Positions 26,001-38,222 of a DNA stretch of 64,000 nucleotides are shown piece by piece. A program made the translations under genes and the position numbers. This DNA is from Mycoplasmopsis gallinacea. GTDB taxonomy: Bacteria > Bacillota_I > Bacilli_A > Mycoplasmatales > Metamycoplasmataceae. Where the stretch lies: contig NZ_CP047225.1 of the NCBI RefSeq assembly GCF_012220205.1, forward strand, positions 992,001 through 1,056,000. Reading direction: 5' to 3'. The number at the start of each line of letters is the position of its first letter. Within the stretch, counting starts at the first letter, position 1. A model generated the notes under the pieces. It was given only the letters and a program-made list of their open reading frames with translations, searched no databases and was not told the origin of the DNA.

Positions 26001-29000
26001 CTTCTATTTCATTATCAGGTAAAACATCTCAATTACTTAAATCGTTCTTAAGATCTTCTTTATAACCATTTAAGTTATTTTGAGCTCCCTTTAAAGTAAA
26101 TGTAGCATTTGTTGCTTCTCTAGCTATACCTTCTAAATCTTCTTTTGATGAACTTGTTAAATCTTTACCTTTAAGTTCATTTAATTTATTTTCAGCAGCA
26201 GCAATTGCATCATCGTAAGCTTGTTTGCTTGTTTCGGTATCTTTAGTATAAAGATCATCAGTTGCTTTAAGATTTTTAGCAGCTTCAATTTCGTTATTTA
26301 AAGCACCAATTTCAGTATTTAATGTTTTGCCCGCTTCAACAATTTCTTTAGCTTTTTCTAAACTGTCAGCTTGATCAAGATTTGCTTTAAGTTGATCAAT
26401 TTGATTGCTTGTTAAGTTAGTTAAATTATTTAATTCTTCTTTTAAGCTATTAAGTTCTTCATTACCATTAAGTGCTTCAAAAGCTTCTTTTAAGCTTGTT
26501 TTTGCTTCATTGATTTGAGTTGTTAAATTATCAATGTTTGTATTTTCGATCAATGTTTTTAAAGCTTGTAATTTTGAATCGTAACCCGTTTTAACTGAAG
26601 ACTCTTCAAATTTATATTTAGCTACTGTGAAATCATCACTTGTTTTACCTTTAGCTCCATCATAAGTTAAAGGAGTTGTAGCAGTTAAGGTTTGAATTTC
26701 AGTAACAATTTCATTTTTTGCAGCTTCAATTGCACTGTTAAGAGCTTCTGCTTCAGTTTGAATAGTTGTTACTTGGGAGTGATTATTTTCTTGAACTTTT
26801 TTAACAAATTTATCTTTTTGCTCTTGAGTTAAGTGAGTTAATTTCTTAATTTCTTCAATTGCTGTTTGTTTTGCACTATTTCATTCTTGGGCTTTATTTA
26901 AGATAGTTTCAAGACTATCATCATGGTTAGCATATTTTGTTGTATTTGCACTAGCAACAGCAACTTCACCTTTTAGTGTATTTAATTCACTTTCACTTAA
27001 ATTTGAATAATTAGTATTAGTCAATTTACCATCAGCTGTTTCTTTAGCTTTATTAAAGTATTTGTTTAAAAGCTCTGTACGATCTTGTTCTGTAGGTTGT
27101 TTACTTGATAAACCATCAATTTCTTGTTTAAGTTTTGTAACTTCTTCAGTTGGTAAAACAACTCAACGACCTAAATCATCCTTAAGATCTTCTTTATAAC
27201 CGTTTAATTTGTCTTTAGCTTTATCTAGAGCAGATACAGCATCTGTGACTTCATTAGAAAATCCACTTAAATTATCTTCTGTTGAACTTGATAAATTATT
27301 ACCTTTAAGTGCATTTAATTTATCTTGAGCAGCATCAATCGCATCATCAAAAGCTTTTTTACTATCTGGTGTATCTTTAAGGTAAAGATCATCGCTAGCT
27401 TTAAGGTTATTTGCTTTTTCGATTTCTTGATTTAAAGCTCCAATTTTGGTATTTAAAGTTTCAGCAGCAGTAACAATTTTTGAAGCATCTTCTAAAGTAT
27501 TATCTGTATTGATATTGTTTTTAAGTTGCTCAATTTGGTTATTTGGAGCAGAATTGCTTAAATTATTTAATGCATCAATTTTTTCTTTTAATTTATTAAG
27601 TTCTTCATCACCATTAAGAGCATCATATGCTTGTTTTAAGTTTGTTTTTGCTTCTTCGATTTGAGTTGCCAAAGTATCAACTTCTGTATTTTCAATTAAA
27701 GCTTTTAAGTTAGCTAATTTTGTATCGTAATCTGATTTGGTTGCAGCATCTTCGAATTTATATTTACTTACTATAAAGTCGCTATTTGTTTTTGCTTTTG
27801 CTTGATCGTAATTTAATGAACTTGAATTTGTAAGTGCTTGAACTTCCTTGACAATCTCTGCTTTTGCAGCAATAATCTTGTCATTAAGAGTTTGAGCATT
27901 AGCCTGAATGTTTGCAGCTTCAGAACTATTGCTTGATTTAACTTTCTCAATAAATTTATCTTTTTGAGCACGAGTTAAATCATTCATTCCTTCAATTGCA
28001 GCAATAGCATCTTGTTTAAGTTTTCTTGCCGCTTCAGCTTTTTGAATTTCTTCTTTAAGTTTTGTATCTGGATTAGTAGAGCTTCTTCCTGATTTAGTTT
28101 CAGGTTTGTTTATTTCATCAGTAAATGTCTTTTTCTCTTCACTTGTTAAAAGATCTAAACCATTAACTTTGTTTATTGCAGCTATTCTAGCATCATCAAA
28201 TGCATTATCCATAATTGTTTTTGATTGAGTTGTATCTAGGTTTACTCTATTTAAACCTTCGATTTGGTTTAAATATTTTGTTTTATCTGTAAGTAAGTCA
28301 TTGCTATATGCATTAATTTCATCTCTCAACGCTTGTCTATCACCATCTAATTTTTCAATTTCTTTATTTAATGTAGAAACATCATTTGTGACAGTTGAAT
28401 TTAATGTATCTAATTTAGCAGCATTATCAAATGTTTCTGATTTGTAATTTTCAATTGCATCTTTTGCATCTTGAATAGCGTCATCAAAAGCTTCACGTTT
28501 TGTTTGTGTATCGCTTGTGTAAATTGTTTTACCTTTTTCAGCTTCTGCTGCAGAAATTTTATCTTTTAATGATTGAATAGAATTATGAACAGTTTCAGCT
28601 TTAGTTACAATTTGTTTTGCAGCTTCTAAATTATCAGAATTATCTAATAAAGTTTTGATTTCTGCTTTTTGTGTTGTAGTTAAATTATTTAATCCATCTA
28701 CTTTGGTTTTAAGTTTATTTAACTCAGTATCTCCATCAAGAGCATTGTAAGAACTTGTGAAGCTAGTTTTTGTTGTATTAACAGAATCCCCTGTAGCTAA
28801 TGGATTTGATTTTTTAATTTCGCTTAATAAAGAAGTTAATTTTGAATCATATTCGCTTTGGTTAGTTGCGAATTTATATTTCGGTTTGCTTTTTGCATTA
28901 CTTGGTATGTTTTCAAAAGTTAAATTAGTATTTTGCGCTAAATCTTTTTCTTTTCCTAAAGCTGCATCTTTTGCTTCAGCAATTGCTTGATCAAGTTGTT

Positions 29001-32000
29001 TTGCAGCAGCAAGAAGTCCTTGTGTTTCAGAAAGTGGCTTAGATTTAATTAATTTAACAAATTCAACTCTTTGGTTATCTGTTAAATTAGGATATTCTGT
29101 TTGATCAGTTTTATCATTTATCTTATCAATTGCTTGTTGTTTTTGTTTATTTATTGTTGTAGCTTCATTTAAGGTTTTAACAACAGAATCATCATATTTA
29201 TCTGCATTAATGTTAAATGGAGTATCAGTTTCTGAATCAATTTTTGTAGCAATTGCATTTAATTCATCTGCATTAAGATTTGGAAATTCAGTGTTAGGTA
29301 AAGAAGTGGCTGATAATCTACTTTTTGCTTTTGTTTTAGCAATATCAAACCCTTCTTTAACGATTTCTTCTTTTTTAGCCTCGTTAAATTCATCTTTCGC
29401 AATAGTATCAACTTTAGAAATTAATGTATTCTTTTCACCTTCTTCTAATAAGTTTCATTTTGCTGCAAGATCTTTTTTGAATTGTTTTCTAACACCATCT
29501 AAATTATCAATAGCTGATTGAAGTTCTGATTCTTTTGCATTTAACCCACTTGCTTTTGTTTGTAAATCGCTTGCACTAGAACTTGATAAATTATCTAATT
29601 TAAGAGTTGATAATGCTGTTTCAGCTTTGATAAGAGCATCATCAAAAGGTTTTTTATTATCTTCACTTTGATAAATAGGTTGCCCTTTAACTTCTTTTGC
29701 TTTTGTGATTTTAGCTTCTAATGTAGCAATTGCATCATTTAAAGTTGTTGCATTTGCGATAATAGCTTTTGCATCAGCTAATGAGTTAGCATCAGAAACT
29801 AATTTTTTAAGATTATTTCTTTGATCTGTGCTTAAATTAGTTAAAGCTTCAATTTCATTATGTAATGCTATTTCGTTCTGTTCACCATTTAAATCAGTAA
29901 ATGCATCTAAAAATGGTTGTTTTAAGGCTTCAATTTCAGATTTTTGAACATTATTTTTTTCAACTAAAGTTTTAATTTCTGTTAATTTACCATTATATGT
30001 AGTTTGTTTATCTGTATCTGCAAGTCTATATTTTTTATCATTTTTAGAAGCATTAAACATATTTGTGTATGTTAATTTATCATTATCTGCTAAATCTTTT
30101 GCTTTTTCTAAAACAACATCTTTAAGAGCTTTGATTGCATTATTTAATTCAGTTGCAGCAGTTTTATTTTGTTCAGCATTACCAACAACTTGTTCTTTAA
30201 TACTATTAATAAAAATATTTTTTTGACCTGGTGTTAATGTATCAAGAAGGTTAATTGAATCAATTGCATTTTGTTTAGTTGTATTATCTTGATCAGCTTG
30301 ATCGACATAATCTTTAAGTTTTTTGTCGTATTTTTCACCTGCTTTTTTTGTTATTGTGCCTAAATCAATTAGACCTTTATAAGCATTTATTTCTGAAGCA
30401 CTTAAATTTGGATAAATAGTTTGGGTAATTTTTGTTTTAGCAGTAGCTTTTGCTAAATCCAGACCTTCTGTTAAGATTGGTTCAATTTCCTTTTCAGTTG
30501 GTTCTTTACTTAAACCATCCACCTTATCTTGTAATGATTTAACTTGTTCAGGAGTTAAATATTCTCAGTTATCTAATGATTTTTTAACTTTGTTTCTGCA
30601 TCCATCTAAAGCTTCGATTGCATTATTTAAAGTTGTATTTTTTGTTGCGGCTTCATTTGCTTTAGTTTCAATTTGAGTTGCATTTAAATTACTTAAACTT
30701 TGGTTTTGTAAAGCTGTTAATTCTGAATTTGCAGTATTTAAAGCTGTATCAAAGGTTCCTTGGTTTGCAGATGTATCTTCTGTATAAGCTTCAGTTTTTT
30801 TAGCATTATTTGCTTCAGTAATTTTCTCTTTAAATTTACCAATGTTGTCGTTAAATAATTTACCTTTTTCGTAAATCTTTTGAGCATCTTCTTTTGAACT
30901 TGATCCATCAACTAGGTTTTTAAGCTCTTGTTTTTGTGTAGTAGATAAATGATTTAATTGATCTATTTTTGAATGTAAATCATTTTTATTTACAGTTCCA
31001 TTTAATGCTGCGTATCTACTTTCTAAAGTACTTAAAATTGTGTTTACTTCAGTTTGGTTTTTATTTTCACCACTTGCTTTATTTAAAAGATCTTGAGTAG
31101 CTTTTAAAGATTGATCATAAGCACTTTGTTTATCTGAATCAGATAGTTTGTAATTGATTGCTGTTTTTGCAGTTTTATCTTGATCATTACTTAATGAATT
31201 ATTAGGTATAAGAGCTTTTAATTGTTCAATAACTTTATCATGTAAATTGCTCATTACTTGATTTAATTGTTGAGCATCATTAAAGACAACATTTGCTTCT
31301 GCAAGTGTTGATTTAGCACGAATATTTTTAACAACTTCATTTACTTGATTACCGTTTAATGAAGTATATCTAGTTTTAACACCATTTGATAATTCTCAAA
31401 TTTTAGCTTTTTCTTGAATAGCTTCTAAAGCAGAAATTGAGTTAGCAGTATTTGCTTCACCTTTTAAAGTTGTTTTTTCAGAGTTGGTTAAAATTTTACT
31501 ATCACTAATGTATTTGATAACTTGGGCTCTTTTTTGTTCAAGAAATGTTAAAAATCCAGTTTCTGTTAATTTTTTAGAAGTTGATGATTGAATATTGTTT
31601 AAAGTTGATCTGGTTGATTGAATTTTGTATTCAATTTTTAATGTTCCATCATTATCATTTGCTATTTTTCTTACAAAAACAACTTTTGCATTAGAACCAT
31701 TTGCTAAATCATTAAATTGATTTATTTCAGATTCTGCAACAGCACTTGGAAGGCGGTTTGCTTTGTTATTAATTGCTGTTTTTAAAGTTGCTGTGAAAGA
31801 AGAAAAAATTGCATTAAGGCGATCTTGCTCGGTTTTGAATTTGTTAGTATTTGTATTAACAGTTGCACTTCTTTGTGCTATTTGAACTTCTGGTAATTGT
31901 TTTGATTTAATTATGTATTTTACTACTAAACTACCATCTCGATCATTTGGTTCAAACACATGAGAAACTAATTCTTCTGTAGTAGGGTTAAATTGAACAT

Positions 32001-35000
32001 TTTGAGCATTATTAACAACTTGAATTTCGGTAGCAAAATTAGATTTATTAATTTCACTAGCAAGATGTGTTTTATTATGTAAATTATTGAATTGTAAGTT
32101 TAAAGCATTTAAACGAGCTTTTTCTCTTTCTACATCTGGTTTAAACCCTGTAATTCAATCAGATGTAGATCAGCTTGATTCAATTGATTCGCTATTAGTT
32201 GCAGGAACACTACTTGCATTTGAATAGCTATATAAATCATTATAAGTAGCTGATTGAACAATATAGCTAACTTTAGCTTTACCACCAGTAATTATCGGAT
32301 CAGTATTAGCAATTTTCTTAATAATATTTACATTTTTATATTGGGATTTATCAACTGCGCTAAATCCACTTAATTGTGCATTATTAACTAAAACTTGATC
32401 TTTTCCAGCATAATCAAATTTATTTGCTTTTGTTAATTCAGTAGCAATATCATTAATTCTTTTTTGCTCTGCATCTTTTAATTTAGCTTCATTTAATATA
32501 CTTGTAAAGTCAGTGTCATTTTTGTATAAAACATTAGCTTTATTTGTAACTAATTTATCAATTTCATTTTTGTAGTAAGTTTTTTTATCTATTGGTAAGT
32601 ATTGTAAAGCTTGAATTGTCTTTTTAACAGCTTCGGCAGCTTTACTATAAACGCGATCAGATATGTTTTTTAAGAATTTATTAACTTTTTCTTGATCAAC
32701 TTCTTGAATAACTAATGAATCAGAAGGAGAAACTACAAAGTTATTTAAATTATGTGCTTGACTATTTTCATAAAAGGCATTTAAATCACCAAAATAATCA
32801 GTTCTTTGGTTGCTTGAACTAATTCAATATTTTCTAAGTTCGTCTTTGCTTAAGTATGAATATTTTTCAAATTCTTCTACTAATTTAGCTCCGTTACCAA
32901 ATGATTTATTTAATGACTCTACTAATGATGCTAATTTTGTTTCATAACTTGTTTTGATTGTAGAAATGTTTTTCAAATTCTCAGGAACGTATTTAGTATT
33001 ATCATCTTTTTTATATTTATCTGTAGCATCAGAAAAAATATTATTTGAATCTGCACCAGATGTTCCTATAAGCTCTTTAAATAATTCATTTCAATCACTT
33101 TCATGTTGATTGAAAGATTCTCTAAAAGAATAACCTTTTCATAAAGAGCTTATATCATTGCCATTTAAATTTTTAAATTTTTGTAAATAATCATATAAAT
33201 AATATTTTTTAGATTGATCTGCATCAATATTTACATCTGTGAAATTATCTTTTAATCTTTTTAATTGACCATTAATAACTTTTGATTTATCATAAATTAA
33301 TTCAGCTGTGTCAATTGAGTTTTTTAAGTCATTAAGTTCGGTTCAATAATTTGTATCATTAATTCATTTGTTTGTTCATTGTGTTTTAACAGCATCTAAG
33401 TTAGCTGCCCCATTAGTTCCAAAAACAGTAGGGATTAATTTGCCAAGTTCTGTTTCTGCGATATTTTTAATTTCATTTAAAAACTTAGTAAATCTTTGTT
33501 TATTGTATGGAGAATCTTTAATTACATCATATTCTTCTATTGAAGTTTTATATGCATCCATTCTAGAATTACCATCTAGTTTCTCAAGAATTTTTAATAT
33601 GTTTATAAAACCATTAATTGCATTTAATGAATTATTTAAAAAATCTCAATTTTTAAAAGTTCTGTATTCATTTCTTTTTAAAAATCGATCATTATTGTTG
33701 TTAAATGAACTTTTGAAAGCACCAACTTCTCAATAAATATTTAAAACATTAATAACTTGTTGTTTTTTATCATTAGAAGCAAATATGAAGTTGCTTTTAT
33801 TATTTATAACGTAATTAACGATTTTATTATAAGCTTGTTCCACATCTTTTTGAGCTTTATCATGTTTATCAATTTCGGCTTTGAGATTGTCATAATTTGA
33901 TATTGAATAATAATTATTTTTATCAGCTTGATCTAAAATCACAGTTTTATAATGATCTTTTTGAGCTTTTGTAAGTCATTCCTTCGAATCGATGTGTCTT
34001 CTAAGTTTTTCATAATCAGTGTAATCTCAAGTTAAAGTTTGATCCACATAATCTCTGTATCTAAGTTCATTGCTATCTTGAAATTTTCCATTATTATTTA
34101 AAATAGGTTTTCATTTCTTTTGATCTTCTTCAGTACCTAAAGTGGCTTTTAAAAATAGTCAATCATTTGTTCACTTGTTTAATTCACCATTGTAACTAGA
34201 ACGTTTTTTCGTCTTAATTGTGCTAGGTTCTAAAATAAGACTATTTCTTGTTTTAAATGATTTTTTGTTTGTCGAATTTTGTAAATATGTTCTATTTACT
34301 GTTAGATAATTTCTATCTACTTCTAAAATATTATTTGTAGAAGAATTTCCTGTTCTGTAAATTTGTAAACTTGCAGAAGAAGGGATTTCTTCACTTTCAT
34401 CTACATTTGAACTTAATTCTTCTCTGGTTATAAATTTAATATTTGTTGTTTCTGTTCTATCACTATGACGAATAATACCATTTGATCAATAATATCTATT
34501 ATCATAATCTTTACCAGTAACATCCTTTTTGTTTTGTGGGGTCATGCTTGATACACCAAAAAATGACTCACCACTAGAGTTAAAGTCTATTGGAACTGTA
34601 CCATCATCAAAAATATTAGGTTTTACTTCAAATTCAATATCCATAACATACTGTTTTGAAGGGTCTAATTGGTTAGAATATACAAGAAGTAAGGCTCCAC
34701 CATTTTTATTTAAAACATTATATGGTTTTCCTGAACTAACATTTCTTAAATCTCTTAAAGAATCCGTATTAAGATATCAAGTGTCATAAGGTTGTCTGTC
34801 TAAGTATTTGTTAAAAGCACCTTTGCTTCATTTTCAAGGTTCTTTTCCACGTTCTCAGTCATCATTTCAAGAAGATCAAAGTTCTTTTTTATTTTCATGT
34901 CTGCTATGAATTAAATAATTACTAATATTTTTGCTTCTAAACCTATCAATAGTCGATTTTCTACTTTCTAAAGTATCACTTGAATCATCTCCATATTGAC

Positions 35001-35776
35001 TATTAAGAAACCTATATCCGTTATTTATTTCAATATCGTCCCTAACACCGCTTTTCATACTTGGAGCTTCTGAATAAACAGGATGATAAACTAAACTTCA
35101 AATTTTTGGATTATTTGTAGGTTTACTTATGCTAGTATTAATGCTTCTAAATCTATTAATAATGTTTTTTGTGCCATCTGTGTTTTCAGTTTCACTAATT
35201 GTGAATGATTTTTGTTCATAAAATTCACTTAAAATATCCTTATTTCTAAGGTTTATGTTTAATTTACCAGTTAAAGCCATATCTTTTGATAAGTAGATTG
35301 CTCCAACAAGATAACCTTCTTTTCTGGCAGCTACATTACCATTAAATCTTACTAAATATTTTTTGGATGTATTAGGACTTTGAACATCAGAATCTGATCA
35401 TCAAGATGTACTTGTGGAATTTATATCTCAACCATTTAATAATTTTGTAGAGTCAGTTAAATTAACAGGATCAAAATTGTCACCTGAAGCATTGTGTAAC
35501 TGAATGAAATTATCTAAATCACTTGATTGATTTTGATTTCTAAAACTTTTTGATCAATCATCCTTAATATCTGTATGAATCTTGTATCTAGAAGTTCAAA
35601 ACAAACTTGTAGTATATTTTCCATCATAAATAAAATCATTCACTTGATCCATCCCGCCATCAGGTTGATTAGGTGAATTTACTATTGTATTACCTGATAA
35701 AGGTAATAAGGTTATTAATGAAGTCATTGGTGTTCCCATTGCCAATGTAAACTTTGCTATTTTCCTTCTTTTCATA
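17002..35776 (-). CDS. Giant Ebh-like surface protein (~6,250 aa) with a frameshift in the signal peptide
   Basis: One frame is open from 35,739 to the TAA at 17,002 (TGA as Trp). The likely true start, ATG at 35,776 with a GGGGAA ribosome site, is one base out of frame with it: an A5 tract at 35,760-35,764 must be A4 to give MKRRKIAKFTLAMGTPMTS..., a good export signal without lipobox. As read, that start ends after about 28 codons. Order: N-terminal domain shared with the first giant protein (to about residue 700); helical linker; about three Lipoprotein_17 repeats (residues ~1,150-1,450); many Ebh-like FIVAR/GA repeats; about 17 shorter modules; a hydrophobic anchor (WWLLILAAGTIATMGLIF) and a charged tail. 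Probable surface binder of host proteins, inferred from repeat type. Confidence 0.8.
17300..19700 (-). repeat. Array of about 17 ~47-aa helical modules
   Basis: The translation shows a regular pattern: KxDLIxxI, then LTxxxKxxLIxxI, then an Asp/Asn-rich turn, repeated about every 47 residues. Examples are KADLIKEI, KANLIDQI, KIDLIKEI and KKADLYKEI. Each module looks like a three-helix bundle of the GA (albumin-binding, PF01468) kind without the FIVAR half. The array lies next to the membrane anchor and is very rich in charged residues. Confidence 0.75.
19700..31250 (-). repeat. Ebh-like FIVAR/GA repeat region (~125-aa units)
   Basis: Units alternate a GA-like half (AISEIDKLENLNKAQKDAL, ...AxxLNxKMxEL) with a FIVAR-like half (NYRNEDQAQQTRFDNAYNDA ... 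ALNG/ALDG). This closely follows the unit layout of staphylococcal Ebh and related ECM-binding proteins. Copies are divergent. In the 23,300-31,250 part the spacing is looser, with recurrent YSNDLLTDKTKYLNQIEGL-type connectors. Confidence 0.75.
35760..35764 (-). other. A5 tract causing the frameshift in the giant gene's signal peptide
   Basis: On the coding strand AGG-AAAAA-TAGC puts the ATG at 35,776 one base out of phase with the hydrophobic core and the rest of the gene. The homologous remnant upstream of the first giant gene has four A at this place (13,923-13,926). The extra base could be phase variation, a fixed mutation or a sequencing error. Confidence 0.75.
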
Positions 35777-35834
35777 ATTCCCCTTTTTATAAAAAAAGAA
35801 TTTTTTATTTTTATTTATAAAAAATACAAAAATA

Positions 35835-35863
35835 ATTATATTAAATTATGCTACCAGAAAAAA
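35835..35863 (-). promoter_or_regulatory. Promoter of the second giant surface gene
   Basis: TATAAT (35,835-35,840, minus strand) with a T6 run 17 bp upstream at the -35 position. It is about 60 bp before the ATG. The surrounding ~250 bp (35,777-36,030) are homologous to the promoter region of the first giant gene. A T16 tract lies further upstream at 35,897-35,912. The rest of the 35,777-36,097 gap holds no gene. Confidence 0.6.
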
Positions 35864-35896
35864 GTCATATAACCCTATTGGGTAGGCCTAAAATAC

Positions 35897-35912
35897 TTTT
35901 TTTTTTTTTTTT
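35897..35912. repeat. Homopolymer T16 upstream of the second giant gene
   Basis: Sixteen consecutive T sit in the same sequence context (aggccta...T...agagacct) as the T15/T17 tracts of the first giant gene, at the same distance from the TATAAT. Confidence 0.85.
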
Positions 35913-36062
35913 AGAGACCTAAAAAATGCAATATTTATACAAAAATATAGATATTTTTGATGTTTTTGCTAACTACTTTTATTTTTAATTAACTTATAAT
36001 AAAACAAATTTTTGAATGTAATTTTACTCCTATAAATCATGTTGTAAAAAGTGTAAAAAATC

Positions 36063-36085
36063 CACATACCAAAAATTGGTATGTG
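36063..36085 (-). terminator. topA terminator
   Basis: CACATACCAA and TTGGTATGTG form a perfect 10-bp stem with a 3-nt loop, followed on the minus strand by GGATTTTTTA, 13 bp after the topA stop codon. Confidence 0.85.
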
Positions 36086-36097
36086 TGCAATTATTAA

Positions 36098-37960
36098 TTA
36101 TTTAGAAGCAGATTTTTTATAAAAACTGCGTTTGAATGTTTTTTGCGCTTCACCTTCAATACTTCGAGTATATCTGCAATTTGGGAAGTTTTTACATCCT
36201 ATAAATTTTTGTCCTTTTTTATTAAATCTTTCAAGTAAAATTCCATTATCATCTGGACATGGTTCATCAAGCTGAGTTACTTTTAAAGTTGTTTTTTCCA
36301 TTGTTTCAGAAGCTTCTTTATAGCTTTCTTCAAAGCGTTTTCAAAAATCTTCCATAACTGTATTTTTTTTCAGTTTATCTTCACTAATTTGATCAAGCTC
36401 TTCTTCAACTTTAGCTGTGTAATCTTCGTTAATGATTTTTGGGAATGAGTTAATTAACTTATCTAAAACAATAGTTCCAAATTCAGTTGGTCAAAGTGTT
36501 CCATCTTTGGTTTCTACATATTGACGATCTTTTAAGATCTTAACTGTAGTGGCAAAAGTTGAAGGGCGACCTACTTTAATTTCGTCAAGTGCTTCGATTA
36601 ATGTTCCTTCATTATAACGAGGAATTGGTTTAGTTTCATGATCTGTGAAAATGAAACTATCTACATCAAGCACATCACCTTTTTTAAATCCTGGATCAAT
36701 ATCATCAGCAGGAATTCCTGTTACAACATAATATCCATCATAAGTAATTTTTGAGAAATTATTTCTAAATTGATACTCACCATTAGTGTATGTGTAAGAT
36801 GTGCTCATTCTCTTAGGCTGTTTAATTAAAGCTTGAAGAGTTGTTTCATAAATTAATTTATACAACTTATATTCTTGTTCAGTCATTTCACTAAATTGTG
36901 CTTTAGCTGATTCTGGATCAAGATATAAGCTAGTTGGACGAATAGCTTCATGGGCATTTTGATCGCCACTAAAACCTTTAATTTCTTCAGAGATGTAATC
37001 TTTACCTCATTTTTTAGCAATAAACTCATGGCCATGACGCACAAAAGTATCACTTAAGCGAGTTGAATCAGTACGTGGATAACTAATAAGTCCACCATCT
37101 CCATAACCTTCATAAAGTTTTTGTGCTGCAATTTGAGTTACAGCTGATGAAAAAGGACTTTTACGGTATAAAACAGCTTGTTTAAATGGTTGAATAGCAC
37201 TTACTTTTCTTTCAGTTGATTTAACATCTGCAACTGTTAATTTTTTATCAGTTTTTTCAAAGTAAGTTTTAAGGCTATCAAGATCTTCTTTAAAAATTCA
37301 ATCTTTTTTCTCGCTTGGATTTTCAGGGTTAAAGTAAAAAGCTTCTAATTTACTTTGAGCTAAAATAGCTGTTAATTTACTATATTGCTCAGGAATAAAA
37401 GCTTGAATAATTCTTTCACGATCAATAACTAATTTTAAAGCAATTGATTGCACCCTTCCAGCTGATGGGTTAGTTGGAGAATTGCTAAGTTTATTTTTCA
37501 TAAGGTAGCTTAATCTAAATCCAATAATCCGATCAAGCATTCTCCGCGCCTTTTGAGCATCAACTAAAGCTTCATCAATTTTTCCAACATGTTTTAAAGC
37601 ATTTAAAATAGCTTCTTCAGTAATTTCATTATATTTTAAACGTGAATATTTATCTTGAATCTTTAAATAATTAACAAGATGTTCTCCAATAGCTTCCCCT
37701 TCACGATCCGGGTCAGTTGCAATATAAACATGCTCAGCTTCTTTAACACCTTTTTTAAGTTGTTCTACTACTTTTTTCTTAGTAGAATCAAGTGAATATT
37801 CAGGTTCTCAATTTTCAAAATCAATTCCAAGTCCAAATTGTCCACTAGTTTTCATTTTTAAAATATGACCTACACTAGCAAGGACTTCATAATCTTTTCC
37901 AAGATATTTTTTAATGGTTTGAACCTTATTTGGTGACTCAACAATAACTAAATTTTTCAT
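36098..37960 (-). CDS. topA: DNA topoisomerase I
   Basis: Type IA topoisomerase that relaxes negative supercoils. With TGA as Trp the frame codes for 620 residues. The N-terminal TOPRIM domain starts [20 protein letters not shown] and has the DPDREGEAI motif. The active-site tyrosine is in [12 protein letters not shown] near residue 294, and NPSAGRVQS is another conserved block. The C-terminus keeps one zinc-ribbon-like motif (CPDDNG ... CKNFPNC), fewer than in E. coli, as is usual in mycoplasmas. It is divergent from rpsF and has its own terminator. The ATG at 37,960 matches the family start. Confidence 0.95.
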
Positions 37961-38138
37961 ATCAATATAATATACACAAATTTTTACGAAATTGAAAAAA
38001 TTTAGTTTTTCGATATGTGCAAACCTAGCTAAAAAAGAAAAATTTAGTTTTCAATTTTTTCACCGTTTTTTACCAATAAGTCTATAATATAGACCTTAAA
38101 AAGTAAATAGGTCTAGTTAGTTATTTTCATTATTACTT

Positions 38139-38144
38139 TATAAT
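38139..38144 (+). promoter_or_regulatory. Candidate -10 box for rpsF-ssb-rpsR
   Basis: TATAAT lies about 80 bp before the rpsF ATG and just upstream of the structured leader. The -35 position (GTTAGT) is poor. A second TATAAT at 38,083-38,088 lies within the near-palindrome TCTATAATATAGA and could serve topA or rpsF. The 37,961-38,222 gap has no gene. Confidence 0.4.
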
Positions 38145-38179
38145 ATATAAGAGTATATTTTTAACATTAATGAAAAATA

Positions 38180-38217
38180 CTCCTTGGCAATTTTTTGCCC
38201 AGAATGACCAGAAGGAG
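38180..38217 (+). ncRNA. Putative S6:S18 autoregulatory leader overlapping the rpsF ribosome site
   Basis: CTCCTT (38,180-38,185) pairs with AAGGAG (38,212-38,217), which is the rpsF Shine-Dalgarno sequence. Inside it GGCA and TGCC form a hairpin, leaving an asymmetric internal loop CAGAATGACCAG on the 3' side. Known S6:S18 leaders are small stem-internal-loop structures before rpsF bound by the S6:S18 complex, and this arrangement fits. Binding would close the ribosome site. The structure is read by eye. Confidence 0.5.
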
Positions 38218-38222
38218 AAAAA

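Noticed and set aside
33368-33736. Plus-strand frame of 122 codons
   Set aside because: Antisense within the second giant gene, with no ribosome site.
17002-35776. A chain of about a dozen separate genes
   Set aside because: All pieces share one frame, separated only by TGA codons. Read with TGA as Trp they are one gene, apart from the single frameshift at the start.
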